Source of the DNA: Macrothele yani
Lineage: Eukaryota > Arthropoda > Arachnida > Araneae > Macrothelidae
Assembly: GCA_039090855.1 (NCBI GenBank)
Contig: CM077005.1
Coordinates: 77,186,607 to 77,250,606, forward strand
Direction: 5' to 3'
DNA length: 64,000 bases
The stretch's first letter is position 1, and each line of letters starts with the position of its first letter. This document shows, piece after piece, positions 23,479-33,368 of the stretch. The notes under the pieces are model-generated. The model saw nothing but the letters and a program-made list of their open reading frames with translations. It searched no databases and was not told the DNA's origin. Both the position numbers and the translations under genes were made by a program.

Positions 23479-25018
23479 GTGGTCACAATAATGTTACTAG
23501 ACTGTGTATATTCTGCGCATATATAACCATTCTGAGTCTACTTTGACCTCGGTTACCTTTCTCTCTAACTCTCTCTCTCGCATCGTCATTTTGCCTTTCC
23601 CTTCATCAAATCGAGGAGCACCGTGCACTTTTCCCTCGTAATTTACAAAAAAGGACGGTTGCTAGTGATCCCCTGAATCGTATGACATAATTTTTAATGT
23701 TCCAATGAAGGATTCTCAATTCTGGAGAAGTATGTGAACGCGCGCATGCAAAGAATGCCGCGGTGGGGATAACCTGAAATATCCTGTGTGGTCGCGTTTG
23801 ACCTCAAGAGGTTGGGAGACACACGTGGACCAAGTGTCGCTTATTTTTCCGTGTGATGTGACCACTTCAGCTGTGAAAGGGATAAAGTAGACACACTTTA
23901 GAGATAATTTGATATTAAGAACAATTTGTAGGGCATGTAATTATTGTTAAAAACAATTTATAGGACCTGCAATTATTAATAAAAACAATTTATAGGACCT
24001 GCAATTATTAATAAACACAATTTATAGGACACATATTATGTTTGTTACGTACGGCATTGTGTTAAATAATAGTTATGTTGTACACACTGCACACGCGTAT
24101 ATACATCTCAGTGTACTACAGATATGTTTTTTATATCCCAACTGGTAAAACGCATTAGAGCCGCCACTGCTTCAGTATTTGTGCTGCCTTGCTTCCAGAA
24201 TTTAGTTTTATTATTGCAAGATTGTAAATGGAGATATGGAAGCTTATTAATTCCATAATGCTAATTTGGGTTCTTTTTCTTTCGCGCTAAAATTCTTGTC
24301 TTGTCTCTAATCCTCCTGAGGTGCCATTTTAAAAACATTTCTAACAAATCATTTCAAAGCTGGCTGCGTTCACAATTTTCTTAAGAAAAATTGCCCTAGA
24401 GAAAGTCAAGGCGCTTCTTTTTTCCTTGACTGTTGTCTTTGAAATAGCACCTGCCAACACTTCCGCCAGAAATCTGACATTTAATTAGTCCCAACAGTAA
24501 ATCTAGTTAATTTACGTGCTCAGTGAAATAAGGTAATGCGACACCCGCGGCGTGACACTTAACAAATTATGTAATACAATCTGGATTCATTTTTTTTAAG
24601 TTGATATCGTATATTACAAGTTTCTGAGTAAAACTAAGAGACTCTTAAAACTTTTGCGGAATGTAAACGTCAGCCTTGAAGTGAACAGTTTGAGTCATTG
24701 CAAAAAGAACTGAACCAAAGTTTTTGGCTTTGAGCAACTGAAGTGAAATGTAGTGTATTTATGTGAATATATTGTATCCAGAGACAAAATAAAGTGTGTA
24801 ACTTTACAAAGAAAATTCACTGATAGTAACAGAAAATCTTAGTAATGCAGGAGCAGGCATCTGGCCCTGATGATAACTAGATTTATATAAGCATATACTC
24901 ATAAAACATAAAATTTTGACAGCCTACCTAAAAACATGCTAGGCGTCCTTTAGCTGTGATGGCCTCTTGCACCCCGGGTGACATCGACACCTTGAAACCG
25001 AAGAAGGTGTACTCAGGT
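23479..25018. other. Unassigned DNA, 5' flank of the Gypsy element
   Basis: No gene recognised. A 32-bp tandem repeat (unit containing GACCTGCAATTATTAATAAA) lies at about 23925-24030. The last five bases before the LTR (CAGGT) match TAGGT after the 3' LTR apart from one base. Confidence 0.45.
23925..24030. repeat. 32-bp tandem repeat
   Basis: About three and a half copies of a unit including ACAATTTATAGGACCTGCAA. The last two are almost identical and the first is more diverged. Confidence 0.85.
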
Positions 25019-25295
25019 TGCAAGGGTCGCCCGCAATCAAACTGTCAATTATGAATTTATTTAATTTTAATATTGTGATGAACACGTGCGGTGCCGCCCC
25101 GGTGGCGCAGTCGTCTAAGCGATGGCCTCTGATCATTTGTCCAAACGGGGTCCGGGTTCGAATCCCGGTGAGGCATGGATGTTGTGTTTGTCTTACGGCA
25201 CTGGTTCTCTTCCTTCCCTGGAACCAGTGACCCTAAATTAGGGACGGGCGACTGCTATAGCCCATTGAGTTGCTCACGGTGGTCGTTAAACCTCC

Positions 25296-25326
<31 letters not shown>

Positions 25327-26061
25327 ACGTGTGGACGGACGTTTCATTCCGCCATTTTGTTGTTTCAGATAAGAACTGATATTCTTCACCACCCACGTGG
25401 TACAATTTTAATCCTATGTGGGATTAAGAGAGGGGTGCATGAACACCTGGGGCACCTGACCTTGAAGAGTCAGCTGCTCGAGTGCTTCTGTTAAACAAGT
25501 GGTCATACCGCTTTTGTATACGTGCAAGGTTGTAATCGCCTGCGGGTATCCGACGGCATTCCTGATTTCAGGTATTTCGCGTGCTGACAGGGGGAAACCA
25601 GTTTTTCTTGCGCATGCGTGGTAGAGGACAAAAGGGGCGAGGAGAATAGAGGGACAGTTGAGCTTCGGTCGTCAAGTAGAGAGGGTCCTGGTTTGGACAC
25701 CGGATTTTGACAGAAGGGCTGCGGGTATCGCAGAAGTGCAGTGTGGTGAACGGGAAAGAGGATTCCTTCGTCCACCGGGTATCGCGGAAAGAATTGTGGA
25801 AAGGTAGCACGTGGTCAGCACGGGAACCTGAGCGGAAAGTCATCGGAAACCCGTGAAGCAAATGCTATCGGAATAATAAATTCTTGCTGTTGTAGTTATT
25901 TCCGTGTACTGGACTGAGTTTTGTTTAGGTAATTATTCTTCTACACAAGGACGCCTTCAGCCGCCTTGATAGCCAGATCGTATAGTAAAGGCTAGGCGGT
26001 AGCTCGCTATACGGCGGGAAACAAAAGGTTCTATCTAAGAATTGATATGTCTGGCCCTACA
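25019..26061 (+). repeat. 5' LTR (1043 bp including SINE)
   Basis: It matches the 3' LTR (32255-33027) throughout apart from a 243-bp SINE-related insertion and about 28 extra AT-rich bases at 25050-25078. An AATAAA at 25875-25880 is the likely polyadenylation signal and is conserved in the 3' LTR at 32841-32846. Transcription of the element would start within this LTR, but no clear TATA box was fixed. Confidence 0.95.
25080..25334 (+). mobile_element. tRNA-derived SINE, family A, copy 2, inside 5' LTR
   Basis: The element runs from the head GCCGCCCCGGTGGCGCAGTC, through B box GGGTTCGAATCCC and the family body, to a 3' A-run. Flanking repeats are GAACACGTGCGG at 25080-25091 and GAACACGTGTGG at 25323-25334. 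The 3' LTR has one copy of this site (GAACACTTGCGG), an internal record of the empty site. The SINE therefore inserted after the Gypsy element was already in place. Confidence 0.96.
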
Positions 26062-26072
26062 GCCAGATAAGT

Positions 26073-26095
26073 TGGCGCAGTCTATCGGTAGGATT
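26073..26095 (+). promoter_or_regulatory. Primer-binding site, tRNA-Ser type with 4-bp insertion
   Basis: TGGCGCAGTC, then TATC, then GGTAGGATT. Without the TATC this would match 19 bases complementary to the 3' end of arthropod tRNA-Ser, the primer known from Drosophila 17.6 and 297. It lies 11 bp after the 5' LTR. The insertion would split primer pairing into 10 and 9 bp. Confidence 0.8.
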
Positions 26096-26887
26096 AGCCT
26101 GAAAGCGAGCTCATGAATGACGTGAATGGCAACAAGTGTGAAGAAGAAACAACGGACTTTTGTGAAAATTCCAGTGACCGAATGACAGAACTCTGACGAC
26201 GTACCGACCGGAACAAAGAGACAGCAGTGTGCTAGCCGAGATAAGGCATCCATCGTGTCGACCGAGACAAAGACAGTGTGCCCCTCAACGTACGGAAATC
26301 CCAAGCCGGGCGAGGACTTACAAACAAGACAACACAAGAAGCAGAAGGGGGCCCGAGTGCTCCGGTAACGTACCACATTTTTTTTCTGAGATTATTTCTG
26401 TGTCTTTGCCTGTGCATTTGGTATAGTTTAGGGTTAACAGTAGAAGTTCTCATCATGGTACTAGAAGGGAAAGGGAAAGCTAATAATAAGATATTCTCAG
26501 AGTAAAGCATTGTAAAGTAAAATTTTGTAGCAGTTAATTTTATGTCAGTTGCTAGAGAATGTGAAGTGTCAAAATATTTTCAATAAGTAATAAGTGTGTT
26601 TAAATAAGTCGAGTTTTCATGTTTACGATTTAAGAAATTTTAAGCTAGAATAGCGTAGGAAAAAAAAAGAAAAAAAAAGTAACGTGTAGCGAAAGAGACA
26701 GAAGGAATAAATATTTTGAGTAAATTAGGATAATAGATGTTCGGGTAATGTATGAAGGTGGAGATAGGTTAGAAACAAAACAGGAAGGAGATTAACCTTC
26801 GATGATTTAATGCGGAAGTTTGCATGATTTCTTTTCTTATTTCTTTGCAGGAGTGCATTATTAGTATGTGTATTGTAGTGTATTATC
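26096..26887 (+). other. Gypsy untranslated leader
   Basis: About 790 bp between primer-binding site and gag start. A-rich and GA-rich in places, such as the A-runs near 26660. Frames here are short and not gag-like. It probably contains the packaging region, but no structure was identified. Confidence 0.6.
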
Positions 26888-28334
26888 ATGACTGAGCTTT
26901 TGGAAGGGAAAGTGGAGGATAATTTAGATACGGACAACGAAGGGAATAGTATTCTTAGCGATTCAGAATTAGATTCTAGTAAAGACGTAAGCATTAATAT
27001 GGAAGACAAGAAAACTAATCCAGCTAGAATGGAATGGGAACTTCAATTTAAAATGCTTGAGGTAGAAGAGAGAAAGACTGAGAGGGAACAAAGAATGCTA
27101 GAATTACAATTAGCGGATAGGAAAGAAGAAAGGCAATTTGAGTTAAGAAAATTAGAATTAATTAATGAGAAAGAGAAGGAGTCTATTAAAAGTAAAAATG
27201 AGGGAAGGTTGGCCGACTACATGAGAATCTTAGAAAGAACTTTACCCAGAAGTCCCAGTAAGCCGGAAGAAATTCTGGACTTCTTTGATTCGTTAGAAAG
27301 GGCATTTGTATTACACTCGGTACCGGAAGAAATGAAAGGTCGTTTGGTGATAGCTTTATTCAATTCAGAATGTGTGAACCACTTATTTCGTCGTTTGACT
27401 ATAGAGCAGTACGATAAGTACGAAACAGTTAAGGAGGCAATTTTGGTGAAATGCCATTTGACTCCGGATATTTATTTGAAACAATTTGAGAATATTAGTA
27501 AGAACAAAGGGGAAAGCAACTTGCAGTTAGCGGGACGTATTAAGAGGACCCTAACATACTACATCAACAGTAGTGAAGTGAAAGAATTCGATCAGTTGGT
27601 CAATTTGTTGTTATGCGACAAATTCAAAACTTTGTTGTCCCCAGAACTGAAGACCTACATTCTTCTACATTTCCGTAGGGAAGTTAGTTCCTTTGACAAA
27701 ATTAGGAGAACTTTGTGATTTATACGAACTTTGTGAAGTCACGTGGGAGCTATGGGAATAGAAGTAGGCAGATGCAGACCTAGTCATCCCTCGGGAACGT
27801 ATTTCAAAGGAGGTCAATCAGAAGCCGGGAAGAAGGGAAGTTTTCACACAGGCGGAAATCAATTGAAAGGAAAGTTTTCCGGGACAGATCAGAGCGTCGG
27901 AAATAAGCCAGGTTACTCAGCGGCGAGGCCTATAGTAGGGAATTTCAGTTTAGATAAGGGAATTATCTGTTTTAGAAGTGGCGTAGTGGGGCACCGTAAA
28001 ACAAATTGTAACCAGAAGGCATCCCAGAGTACTCCCAGCTCTTACTCTCAGAATTGGAGGAAAGACTGCCCAAATAAGGTAAACAGAGTAGCGGTGGGAC
28101 AAAAGGGAGTCGAAGATGTCTCAGAGATCAGAGAGAAGGATAGAGTCGGTAGAGATAAGCGATGATAAAAGAATGATGGCTAAGGTAGATAGAGTTTCAG
28201 GCCAGGAAGTAAGTCCGAGCAAAGTAATAGAAATTCCAGTAGGAGAAGTGAAGAGGGTTAAGTCGGAATGCGGAAAGAGCACCGAAATCCTTATTGACTC
28301 AGGCGCGGAGGTGAGTTGTGTAAGAGGAGGGTTA
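26888..28334 (+). pseudogene. Gypsy gag and N-terminal half of protease
   Basis: The first 276 codons (from MTELLEGKVEDN) hold a highly charged, probably coiled-coil segment (residues ~45-105) and a capsid-like helical domain (from DYMRILERTL to SFDKIRRTL). A one-base frameshift near 27715 moves into a frame with a single zinc-knuckle relic CFRSGVVGHRKTNC, where the second Cys of CX2CX4HX4C is Ser. After a further frame change comes KSTEILIDSGAEVSCVRGG with the aspartic protease motif DSGA (Asp codon 28296-28298). The protease is then cut by the foldback element and resumes at 29652. Product: virus-like particle structural protein and its maturation enzyme, non-functional here. Confidence 0.88.
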
Positions 28335-29651
28335 CTTGGCGAAGGTTCTACGTCAATTCGTCGCGTGCGTCAATTCGTCGCGCGTCAATTCGTCGCCTAC
28401 GTCAATTCGTCGCGCGTCAATTCGTCGACTGCGTCAATTCGTAGACCACGACGATTCGTCGCGGACAAATTCGTCGACTACGTCAATTCGTCGCGTTCAC
28501 AGATTTTAGTTACATACAAAACGAATGCAGGAAAACGTACGATTTCGAACGTCTCGCTCCCTGATCAAATTTATAAAGTTTGGCCACGCAGACAGGATAG
28601 GAATATTACGTTTTTCTTTGGCACTAAAAATATTAGACGGTAAACGGTTTTTGGAACAGGGCAGGGGCCCGGTTGGTCAGAGCCCCCCATATACAAAATT
28701 TTCGTAAAATCTACAGTTTTCAATTTAGAACCACCAAATTTGGTTTTGGAAGGGGTTGGAGCCCCCCCCCCCTCATAAAAAAATTCGTAAAATCTACAGT
28801 TTTCATCTTAGAACCACCAAATTTGGTATACTATCTTATGGTACTCTAACTTAGACGGCAGACCGTTTTTGGAACGGGTCAAGGCCCGGGGGTCAGAGCC
28901 CCCACATACAAAATTTTCTTAAAAACTACAGTTTTCAATTCAGAACCACCTAATCTGGTATACTATCTCATGGTACTCTAACTTAGACGTTAGACGGTTT
29001 TTGGAAGGGGTTGGAGCCGGGGGTGGGCAGACCCCCCCCCCCGAATGAACACTTTTTCGTAAAATCTACAGTTTTCAATTTAGAACCACCAAATTTGGTA
29101 TACTATCTCATGGTACTCTAACTTAGACGCTAGACGGGTTTTAGAAGGGGTTGGAGCCCGCGGGGTCGGAGCCCCCCCCCCCTCATAAAAAAATTCGTAA
29201 AATCTACAGTTTTCATCTTAGAACCACCAAATTTGGTATACTATCTTATGGTACCCTAACTTAGACGGCAGACCGTTTTTGGAACGGGTCAAGGCCCGGG
29301 GGTCAGAGCCCCCCCCCCCCCGTACAAAATTTTCTTAAAAACTACAGTTTTCAATTCAGAACCACCTAATCTGGTATACTATCTTATGGTACTCTAACTT
29401 AGACGCTAGACGGTTTTTGGAAGGACGTAGTAGACGAATTGACGTAGTCGACGAATTTGTCCGCGACGAATTGACGCGCGACGAATTGACGCGCGACGAA
29501 TTGACGCGCGACGAATTGACGCATGCGACGAATTGACGCGCGACGAATTGACGCGCGACGAGTTGTCGTAGTCGACGAATTGACGCGCGACGAGTTGTCG
29601 TAGTCGACGAATTGACGCAGGCGACGAATTGACGTGACACCCTTGGCGAAG
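28335..29651. mobile_element. Foldback-like DNA element inside Gypsy protease
   Basis: CTTGGCGAAG occurs at 28335-28344 and 29642-29651 as a 9-10 bp target duplication. The left arm (about 28345-28500) is a tandem array of 15-17 bp units like CGTCAATTCGTCGCG; the right arm (about 29424-29641) is the same array inverted (GACGAATTGACGCGC). The extreme ends are GGTTCTACGTC and, reverse-complemented, GGTGTCACGTC. The core holds ~138-bp tandem repeats. Arms made of short direct repeats plus a 9-10 bp duplication resemble Drosophila FB elements and some Mutator-like non-autonomous elements. It encodes no transposase. Gypsy protease sequence continues on both sides. Confidence 0.9.
28638..29424. repeat. 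~138-bp tandem repeats with poly-C runs in foldback core
   Basis: The phrase ACGGTTTTTGGAA or its variants recurs near 28650, 28865, 28995, 29133, 29273 and 29411. Later spacings are 130-140 bp and two variants are intermixed (GGAACGGGTCAAGGCC and GGAAGGGGTTGGAGCC). Several units contain runs of nine or more C, for example near 28761, 29031, 29172 and 29310. Confidence 0.88.
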
Positions 29652-31456
29652 AGCTGTTGGAACCAAAGGGTAGAATAATATTAAGAGGCTTCGATGGTAG
29701 TAAGGGAGAGTTTGTCATTAAACAATTGAATCTCCGATTAGATGAAGAGGGTTTATAAACAGGAGAAGCGCCAGAAAGTTTTTGTGAAGTGATGTGTACT
29801 ATTGTTCCTAATCTGGTAAACAGGGTAATTATAGCACCGGAGGATTACCAGCGAATGAAAATTTTAAGGGAAGTGATCCCGATGTGGTCAACCTCGTATG
29901 AAAAGGTGTTGGAGTTAGAGCATAGGTCGGATGTGCATCCAGAATCTGAGACTGGCGAAGCGCTAATCGGAGGCGAGGATATTCTAGGAATTGAAAGCCC
30001 TCCGATCACAGATATTTCAGCGGAGGAGGAGCAAGCGCGCTTAGTTGGTGGAACGTGGCTTGAAGAGCAAAATAGCACCAGGATTTTAGGGCTCAGTGCT
30101 AAAGGCGGCGAGGAAAATCAGCGAGAGCAACAGAAGGCCGACCAATCAGGGGAGGCAACGACAGCTAGCAAGGGAACAGGAGATAGCGTTACTGATTTGG
30201 ATACGAGTGAAGCTCAGGAGAGTTCAGACAGACGCTTGTTTACAGAGCAACAAAAGAGGTGTGTGACGTTAGCAGCCGCTAGGAATGAGGCGGCAAATGG
30301 CAGAGGTGGTTATCTCTATACGAATGGAATGTTGTATCATCGGGAGCAAGCGTTGGGACAGGTTACGTTACAGTTGATAGTTCCTGAAGAGCGTAGGGCG
30401 CAAGTGTTAAAGCTGGCACACGATTCGGTTTTTAGAGCGCATTTGGGCCACAAGGAGACCCTAGAGCGGATCAGATATTCTTTCTACTGGCCTACCTTGA
30501 AGAAAGATGTGCGTACATATTGTGATGTATGCGAAGCGTGTCAGTTGAGACGTCCCATCACGAGGGCAGACAGGGTTCCGATTGAGGCAGTTAGGAGACC
30601 TCCCAGACCATTTCAGGTCATTAATGTGGACTTAATCGGATCGATTGAGCAAAGGTCACCGTCGAGCAAGGGTCACCGGTGGATATTAGTGATGGTAGAT
30701 CAGCATACTATGTGGCCGGAAGCCATATGTCTGACTTCATTGAATGCCCAGAGTACGTGCGACGCACTACTGGAAATTTTTCAGCGCACAGGGATTCCGG
30801 AGGTAGTAGCGATCGACCGGGGCACAAATGTTTCGTCGGGGTTGACACAAGAGATCCTAAGGCGTCTAGGGTCGACTCCTAGGTTATCCGTCCCGGGAAA
30901 TCCCGCCTCGAACGGTCTTGTCAAGCGATTCAACAGAGTTTTTAAAGTAATGCTGCATCATGTGATAAGGAAGGAGCCTCGGTAGTGGCATAAGGCTTTG
31001 CCATATTTACTATGGGCCTATAGAGAGGTTCCCAATGTTACAACGGACGCTGCCGGGCGAGAGCCCATTGGACCGCTGGAAAATTCTGAAAAAAATTAGG
31101 CAGGGGAATGTAGGCTGCCCGTTGGCATATCAGTATCACCGGAGCAGTACCTGCAGCAAATGAAGGAGCGCATGGAGAAGGCGGCTCAGCAAGTGGAGGA
31201 GGTGGCGGTGGAACAGCAGCGACGGTATACGTCGTATCATAACCGTCGACTGCGGTAGAGATCCTTTCAGGAGGGAGAACAAGTGATAGCCCAGATCCTG
31301 GACTCCAAGAACAAGTTGTATGCTAGGTGGACCGGCCCAGTACACATAACTGAGAAACGGGGGTCCAATAGCTATGTGGTTGAACTAGGAAACGGGCAGC
31401 TTTGGCATGCACACGTGGGGAAGCTAAGAGAGTTTAAGCCCCGGATCAGTTTTTGA
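29652..31456 (+). pseudogene. Gypsy protease C-terminal half and integrase
   Basis: The reading resumes ELLEPKGRIILRGFDGSKGE, then after a stop at 29755 enters a 398-codon frame (29789-30985). Integrase parts in order: HHCC zinc-binding region (LAHDSVFRAHLGHK ... YCDVCEACQLRRP), catalytic core with Asp in NVDLIG (30629-30631), Asp in VAIDRGTN (30815-30817), and at the expected D35E spacing NGLVKRFN, where the catalytic Glu is Lys (AAG, 30923-30925). A TAG at 30983-30985 interrupts WHKALPYLLWAYREVPNVTT, and more stops follow. The C-terminal chromo/SH3-like region FQEGEQVIAQILDSKNKLYA ends at 31456. The substitution and stops make it inactive. No reverse transcriptase lies upstream of it. Confidence 0.9.
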
Positions 31457-31559
31457 GACCGATGAGGAGTTCGGCAAAATTAAGGAGGCTCCGGTGAGGA
31501 AAACGGAGGAAGCCAAAGAACCTGAAGAAATCAGGATAGATAGGGAGATGATAACTCGG

Positions 31560-32045
31560 GCGGCAGATAGGGTAGTTTGATCGGAAAAGTTGGAGGAATC
31601 ATTCAGGACTCTGAAGGGAAATTTGTGTAAGGCACCGGTATTAAACACCCCGAATTTCAGTAAGCATTTTATCTTACACACGGATGCGAGTTCCTAAGCG
31701 GTGGCATGTTGTTTGAGTCAGAGGGATGAGGAAGGCAACATTAGGCCAGTGGCCTATACTGGCCAAAAATTAAATGGGACGCAAGCCAGATGGGCGGTCA
31801 GCCATCCGGAGGCGTACGCCATAGTATGGGGTTTGCAAAGGTTTGAAGGGTGGATTTCCGGTAACCGGGTCGAAGTTATGTCCGATCACAACCCCCTTAC
31901 TTTTCTCACCCGTTCCGCATCGCAAAGTTCAAAATTACAGCGTTGGAGTTTGGCTATTTCCCAATTTAATTTATCCATATCTCATGTCGCGGGCAAACTA
32001 ATCCCTCACGCCGATGCGTTGTCAAGACTCAGTTTTATAGAGTAG
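31560..32045 (+). pseudogene. Gypsy RNase H with reverse-transcriptase remnant
   Basis: After integrase, a short acidic stretch leads to SEKLEESFRTLKGNLCKAPV, the connection usually found just after the reverse transcriptase thumb. RNase H then follows: ILHTDASS with first Asp, a stop, ACCLSQRDEEGNIRPVAYTG, SHPEAYAIVWGLQRFE with Glu, VEVMSDHNPLTFL with Asp, and PHADALSRL with the last Asp. The final open part starts at 31701. The reverse transcriptase fingers and palm with YxDD are missing between about 31456 and 31580. RNase H lying after integrase is the reverse of the usual Ty3/Gypsy order. Confidence 0.88.
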
Positions 32046-32244
32046 TGCAGCGCCATGGTGAGAATGTATCACGGCACAAGTGGAGATCCACAGAAGGTCT
32101 CAGGGTGGTACAAGTTTATATGTTACATAACGTGCGACAGAACGGGCGAGAAGTGATCAAGTGTATTATGTTGTGTCACCCACGATCCGCGAGCAAGTGA
32201 AAAGACTCGAGAATACGGCAAAAGACCGTATCTGTCGTTCATTT

Positions 32245-32254
32245 GGTGGGGGCC
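32245..32254 (+). promoter_or_regulatory. Polypurine tract
   Basis: GGTGGGGGCC immediately precedes the 3' LTR and is the expected priming site for plus-strand DNA synthesis. It is interrupted by one T and ends in CC, so it is not a perfect tract. Confidence 0.6.
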
Positions 32255-33027
32255 TGTAAGGGTCGCCCGCAATCAAACTGTCAACATGAACACTTGCGGA
32301 CGGACGTTTCATTCCGCCATTTTGTTGTTATCAGATGAGAACTGATATTCTTCACCACCCACGCGATATAATTTTAATCCTATGTGGGATTAAGAGAGGG
32401 GTGCATGAACACCTGGGGCACCTGACCTTGAAGAGTCAGGTGCTCGAGTGCTTCTGTTAAACAAGTGGTCATACCGCTTTTGTATACGTGCAAGGTTGTA
32501 ATCGCCTGCGGGTATCCGACGGCATTCCTGATTTCAAGTATTTCGCGTGCTGACCGGGGGAAACCAGTTTTTCTTGCGCATGCGTGGTAGAGGACAAAAG
32601 GGGCGAGGAGAATAGAGGGACAGTTGAGCTTCGGTCGTCAAGTAGAGAGGGTCCTGGTTTGGACACCGGATTTTGACAGAAGGGCTGCGGGTATCGCAGA
32701 AGTGCAATGTGGTGAACGGGAAAGAGGATTCCTTCGTCCACCGGGTACCGCGGAAAGAATTGTGGAAAGGTAGCACGTGGTCAGCACGGGAACCTGAGCG
32801 GAAAGTCATCGGAAACCCGTGAAGCAAATGCTATCGGAATAATAAATTCTTGCTGTTGTAGTTATTTCCGTGTACTGGACTGAGTTTTGTATAGGTAATT
32901 ATTCTTCTACACAAGGACGCCTTCAGCCGCCTTGATAGCCAGATCGTATAGTAAAGGCTAGGCGGTAGCTCGCTATACGGCGGGAAACAAAAAGTTTTAT
33001 CTAAGAATTGATATGTCTGGCCCTACA
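32255..33027 (+). repeat. 3' LTR (773 bp)
   Basis: Begins TGTAAGGGTCGCCCGC and ends GGCCCTACA. It lacks the SINE found in the 5' LTR and so shows the uninterrupted LTR. AATAAA lies at 32841-32846. Confidence 0.96.
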
Positions 33028-33368
33028 TAGGTGTTCTGTACAAGCTGGACAGGATGACGTTCCTATGTTCGACGACGAACTGGTTGGACTTACTGGTGTT
33101 GCGTTCGGCTGCACCTCACAAGATAAAATTCAAGTCTTTCCCATTGTCCTTTACCTAACTAATTGTATTGGGAGAGTTTTATTACCTTTGTGTTAGTCTT
33201 GGGCTGATTGTGGTCAACTTTTTCTTTTCTTTTTTCTTTTTTTTTTCTTTTGCTTTCTTCCTTGGTTGGTTTCGTGTTCACTGCATGTTGGAATTGAGGA
33301 CGCTGTTGATATTTCAATCCTCGATCGGTCTCTGTCTGCTATGCAGATGCTGACCAGATTCGGACAAA
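33028..33368. other. 3' flank of Gypsy element
   Basis: 341 bp between the LTR and the duplicated segment, with a T-rich run near 33218-33255. Frames across the restored Gypsy target site stay open for 65-75 codons, but show nothing recognisable. Confidence 0.4.

Larger units (their letters stand above)
25019..33027 (+). mobile_element. Ty3/Gypsy LTR retrotransposon, complete ends, defective
   Basis: Two LTRs flank gag, protease, integrase and RNase H coding relics in that order. The ends are inverted (TGTAAGGG or TGCAAGGG at the start, CCCTACA at the end) with 5-bp flanks CAGGT/TAGGT as an imperfect target duplication. By eye the LTRs differ at about 15 of ~770 aligned positions, so insertion is fairly recent in evolutionary terms. 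Two later insertions lie inside: a SINE in the 5' LTR and a foldback-like element in protease. The reverse transcriptase core is absent and no envelope-like frame is seen, so this copy could move only with help from others. Confidence 0.95.

Noticed and set aside
25503..25861. Two overlapping 90-97 codon minus-strand frames, present again at 32469-32827
   Set aside because: They lie wholly within the two LTRs and are duplicated only because the LTR is; no protein family features.
28345..29641. Regular short repeats that resemble a CRISPR array
   Set aside because: The two halves are inverted arms of a foldback element with a target duplication in a eukaryotic retrotransposon; units are contiguous without unique spacers.
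26888..32045. Possibility that the Gypsy element is an endogenous retrovirus with env
   Set aside because: No envelope-like frame, signal peptide or membrane segment lies between RNase H and the 3' LTR (only about 210 bp).
24958..33196. Open frame of 65-75 codons across the restored Gypsy target site, considered as a host exon
   Set aside because: Length is within chance, two frames are equally open, and no protein motif is recognised.
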